The notes under the pieces are model-generated. The model ran no database searches and was not told where the DNA came from. It saw only the letters and a list, made by a program, of their open reading frames with translations. This document shows positions 61,496 through 64,000 of a stretch of 64,000 nt of DNA, one piece after another (the stretch's first letter is position 1; every line of letters starts with the position of its first letter). The stretch is from Tomocerus qinae (Eukaryota > Arthropoda > Collembola > Entomobryomorpha > Tomoceridae), in NCBI GenBank assembly GCA_020055645.1, contig CM034546.1, positions 79,980,001 to 80,044,000 on the forward strand, read 5' to 3'. The position numbers and the translations under genes were made by a program.

Positions 61496-61855
61496 TCTAG
61501 ATATAGACCCAGAATTTGTGCCAGTATCTTTTGATTTTTGACTTTAAAGAATGGGAGAAAGCCCTTTGACGTACATATAAATGTAAAAAATCACTTATCT
61601 TATTTAGAGAGAAATTCGCCTTTGTAGTAACTTGTTTTCCAGGTGGTTCTAGGAAGTCTTTCAAGTAGTTAAAAGGTAAGTTTTAATTGTATAAGAATTT
61701 AACTTTTGTATAGTTTAGAGGATGTTTAAATGTGTTTGATGCTATTTAAGCTCAATTTCTAACTAATTAAATGTCTTATTTAAATGTTAAATTTTTTACA
61801 AAATTGGGAGCGAAATTAAGTCCCGGCTAACGCTCGAATCTCCCGCCCAACTTTT

Positions 61856-62085
61856 TAGTTATTCATTTAAAAACAACAAATCTTTCGACACTGGACAAAA
61901 TAAAACGAAGAATTAATGAAATTAGTTTATTGGTTAGAAATTGATTTGACACAATACATTTATAAGTAGATGTTATAAATGTTAAATTGGCCAAAATGGT
62001 GGACAGTTAATTCCGGTTGGACAGGCATCGATTTGAGAGGATTAATGAAAAAAGGACGTGTCAGTTAAGTTGTAAACCCCAGATA
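61856..62085. other. Right part of dispersed repeat copy 1, then spacer
   Basis: TAGTTATTCATTTAAAAA resumes the repeat interrupted by the LINE (compare 62523-62540). The rest holds no recognised gene. Confidence 0.45.
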
Positions 62086-62234
62086 AAGTGTCACTTCGTT
62101 TTCACTTCCTCTGCAAAGAATCATGCATAAATAAAACAAGTGTGTTGCCCCAGGTGAGGAGATTTTGCATTTTAGGCAAAATTAGTAACTGAATAATCCT
62201 CTTTTCAGGAGAAAGTGAAAATGAAGTGACACTT
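62086..62234. mobile_element. Mariner-type MITE
   Basis: 149 bp with inverted ends of about 22 bp (AAGTGTCACTTCGTTTTCAC at the left, complement AAGTGTCACTTCATTTTCAC at the right) and TA on both sides. TA duplication and short TIRs suggest the Tc1/mariner group. Non-coding. Confidence 0.82.
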
Positions 62235-62333
62235 TAACTAGGGATGTACAGTAGACCGCAGTAATGGAAAAGAAATGTCACGGCGATGGATTATTGTAAA
62301 TTTAAAAACATTATTTGGTTTAATTGTAGTAAT

Positions 62334-62560
62334 TGTTAAAACAGTATTTACCAACAATGGTGACATCTTTTCAGGCCAGTTTTGGATAACCAGCTTAAAA
62401 ACTTGTGTATGATTGGGAGGTTTCGTCATTAGTTAAATAGTTGATGGCGATATTGATATAATTTCTTCAAACCCAGCCTCAAATCCTGTTGTTCGGTGAT
62501 CCTCCATATTACTATAAAATGTAGTTATTCATTTAAAAAGATCAAATATTTCCAAACTAA
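62334..62560. repeat. Dispersed repeat, copy 2 (uninterrupted)
   Basis: Parallel to 57383-57586: AAAACAGTATTTACCAACAA, GGTGACATCTTTTCAGGCC, TTGATATAATTTCTTCAAAC, CTCAAATCCTGTTGTTCGG and TACTATAAAATGTAGTTATT all have counterparts in order. It contains the unoccupied version of the LINE insertion site. Confidence 0.8.
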
Positions 62561-62664
62561 CAATAATGATATTCGGGAATAGCTAGGTTTAAACAAATAC
62601 ATGATAGGAAACCATCCACATTAATTTGTTGAATTGATTTCGTGCATGGCAGAAAAGATAATTG

Positions 62665-62740
62665 TGAAACGAGCTTAAAATCCTGTTTTTCAACGATCTC
62701 CCATGACATTACCATTTAATTGGTATTCATTCAATTCAAA
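62665..62740. repeat. Dispersed repeat, diverged copy 3
   Basis: GAGCTTAAAATCCTGTTTTT, CAACGATCTCCCATGACATT and GGTATTCATTCAATTC align in order with the end of copy 2. Only this end is recognisable. Confidence 0.5.
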
Positions 62741-63009
62741 ACACTACAAATACCATTCAAATATTATCTCGAGCTGTAAAAATTAAAAAGAGGCATCAGT
62801 AATCATTATAGCACTTCAGTTCATAATATTATATCAAATAATTTTTCACAAAACACCTAGTAGTAGATATTATTGGTTCTAATTTTGATAGACGACCACA
62901 ATTGCTTGTTGTTTCGATTATTTGTGGTATTATATATTTTATCGTTTTAACGAGTAAAGTAGTAATTACGTTATTACTTTTTGCCGATATTATTTTAGTA
63001 GATGTAGGT
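62741..63009. other. AT-rich spacer, nothing recognised
   Basis: No gene, repeat or RNA structure could be supported. Confidence 0.4.
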
Positions 63010-63260
63010 CTCTAGCGGGGAAATCCAGGTAGCCGAATCCGAAAATCCAGCTAACCGAAGCCGAAGGTCCAGCTAGCCGAAGCCGAAGGTTGACACCCGA
63101 TGCCGAAGGTCCAGGTAGCCGAAGCCGAAGTTCTAGCTACCCGAAGCCGGAGGTCCAGCTACCCGAACCCGAAGGTCCAGGTAGCCGAGGCCGAAGTTAC
63201 CAGCTAGCCGAAATCAGAAGGTCAAGCTAGCTGAAATCAGAAGTTCAAGCTAGTCAATCT
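63010..63260. repeat. 22-bp tandem repeat, left inverted arm
   Basis: About eleven imperfect units of CCGAAGCCGAAGGTCCAGCT plus AG, with AGCTACCCGAAGC and AGGTAGCCGAAGC variants. Its inverted counterpart starts at 63845. It is much richer in GC than its surroundings. Confidence 0.9.
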
Positions 63261-63290
63261 GTTTGTATCTTTGTCCATTCATTTTTAGAA

Positions 63291-63320
63291 TATGTTGAAT
63301 CCCTATTAGAGCATATTGAA
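63291..63320. repeat. Isolated 1.5-unit relative of the 21-bp minisatellite
   Basis: ATGTTGAATCCCTATTAGAG followed by CATATTGAAT is the complement of the 36029-36935 unit with two mismatches over 30 bases. It lies in the spacer between the two inverted 22-bp repeat arms. Confidence 0.75.
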
Positions 63321-63844
63321 TAAAATGCAACCATGGGTAATAATAGATTTAAAAAGTTTTTTTTTGGAAATGTTTAAATCACTATTGCTACTCAACCCAG
63401 AGTAGTAATAGTGATGACAAAAACTTTAAACTATATAGTTGTAGGCAATAATCTCAGATAACTGAAACTTGTAGCCCTTGAAATCTGCATTGATTTTAAG
63501 AAAACTGATTTTTAAAATTTCCACCTTTTAAAAATTCGAAATTCAATAATCTGGAACAGTCAATAATTACGCTGTACAAATTCCAATCTAGTTTTGGGGA
63601 TTTAGTGACAGCAAAAATGGTAACTTTAAACCCCTAATTAAATGGTGTTATCTAATTTTCAAATATAAATAATGTACAGATTTTCGGTATAAAGGTGGAA
63701 ATTATGTTAATGCAGTTTATGTTATGACTATTGAAGGGGGGAATCAAATAAAGCCTAGTCGCCTTACTCAGCCGAGCTAAAAATGAATACATAGTAGTTT
63801 GGTACGTAATAGATTAAGTACTTGATGCAGTTTAGTTTTATGCA

Positions 63845-64000
63845 TCCTTTGGGTAGCTCGTACTTCGGCTTCGGCTAGCTGGACCTTGGGCTTTGGGTAG
63901 CTGTTACTTCGGCTATCTGGTACTTCGGCTTCGGGTAGCTGATACTTCGGCTTCGGCTATCTAGTACTTCGGCTTCGGGTATCTAAACCTTCGGCTTCGG
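63845..64000. repeat. 22-bp tandem repeat, right inverted arm (cut by the window edge)
   Basis: Units such as TACTTCGGCTTCGGCTAGCT are the complement of the 63010-63260 units. With that arm they form a large inverted repeat around a 0.6-kb spacer. The outer end lies beyond the window. Confidence 0.9.

Larger units (their letters stand above)
57587..61855 (-). mobile_element. Nearly full-length LINE (Jockey/CR1-like group)
   Basis: 4.27-kb minus-strand non-LTR retrotransposon. It has a 5' untranslated region (61496-61855), ORF1, an overlapping or adjoining ORF2 and a short 3' region ending in a TAAA repeat tail (complement at 57585-57600). A 5-bp TAGTT (57582-57586 and 61856-61860) flanks it and is the probable target duplication. 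The related repeat at 62334-62560 reads straight through this site (GTAGTTATTCATTT) and so acts as an empty-site paralogue. ORF2 has no internal stop and keeps its catalytic motifs. ORF1 has one premature stop. The insertion is therefore young. The clade within the APE-type LINEs was not fixed. Confidence 0.9.

Noticed and set aside
63765-63785. Another end of the Helentron-like element (CTTACTCAGCCGAGCT)
   Set aside because: Only a loose match to the subterminal motif, with no hairpin or body sequence beside it.

Overview
The window is AT-rich animal DNA, almost certainly from an arthropod and probably an insect. The reasons are an intron-containing GMC oxidoreductase of the insect glucose-dehydrogenase type, BEL/Pao LTR elements, several non-LTR retrotransposon groups, a Penelope-like scrap, and many small terminal-inverted-repeat (TIR) elements. 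No bacterial-style genes, operons, CRISPR arrays or intact RNA genes were seen.

Layout. (1) 1-31126 is a 40-bp satellite array with nested higher-order repeats, interrupted at 28571-30093 by a TIR element flanked by an ATAT duplication. The array runs off the left edge and decays at its right edge. (2) 31127-37490 is a repeat graveyard: the 3' end and a second 5' end of a Helentron-like dispersed element, a tRNA-like SINE head, a plus-strand BEL/Pao fossil with another repeat inserted in it, a 21-bp minisatellite, and another Helentron-like copy. (3) 37634-39244 holds the last four exons of a GMC oxidoreductase, the only likely host gene, with a hAT-like MITE in one intron. (4) 40110-46930 holds more Helentron-like pieces and a 6.3-kb BEL/Pao element on the minus strand, with two LTRs and a TGCAC target duplication. 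(5) 47080-51295 holds old LINE fragments and a Penelope-like fragment. (6) 52365-57262 holds dispersed repeats, inverted tandem-repeat blocks, a 939-bp foldback element and a 1.8-kb TIR element. (7) 57587-61855 is a nearly whole minus-strand LINE with an intact-looking ORF2, inserted into a repeat whose unoccupied paralogue lies at 62334-62560. (8) 62086-64000 holds a mariner-type MITE and inverted blocks of a 22-bp tandem repeat.

The main theme is the origin of tandem repeats from mobile elements. Dispersed elements at 31127-31279, 37048-37490 and 40110-40450 carry short runs of units that resemble the 40-bp satellite. They lie in the same orientation relative to a shared subterminal inverted repeat (AGCTCGCCTG / CAGGCGAGCT) and 3' hairpin (TACGGCTTGCCGTA). 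The right end of the large array runs into exactly this 3' end. The simplest reading is that the satellite grew from the internal repeats of a Helentron-like non-autonomous element. Two other minisatellites in the window (21 bp and 22 bp) also have links to dispersed or foldback structures.
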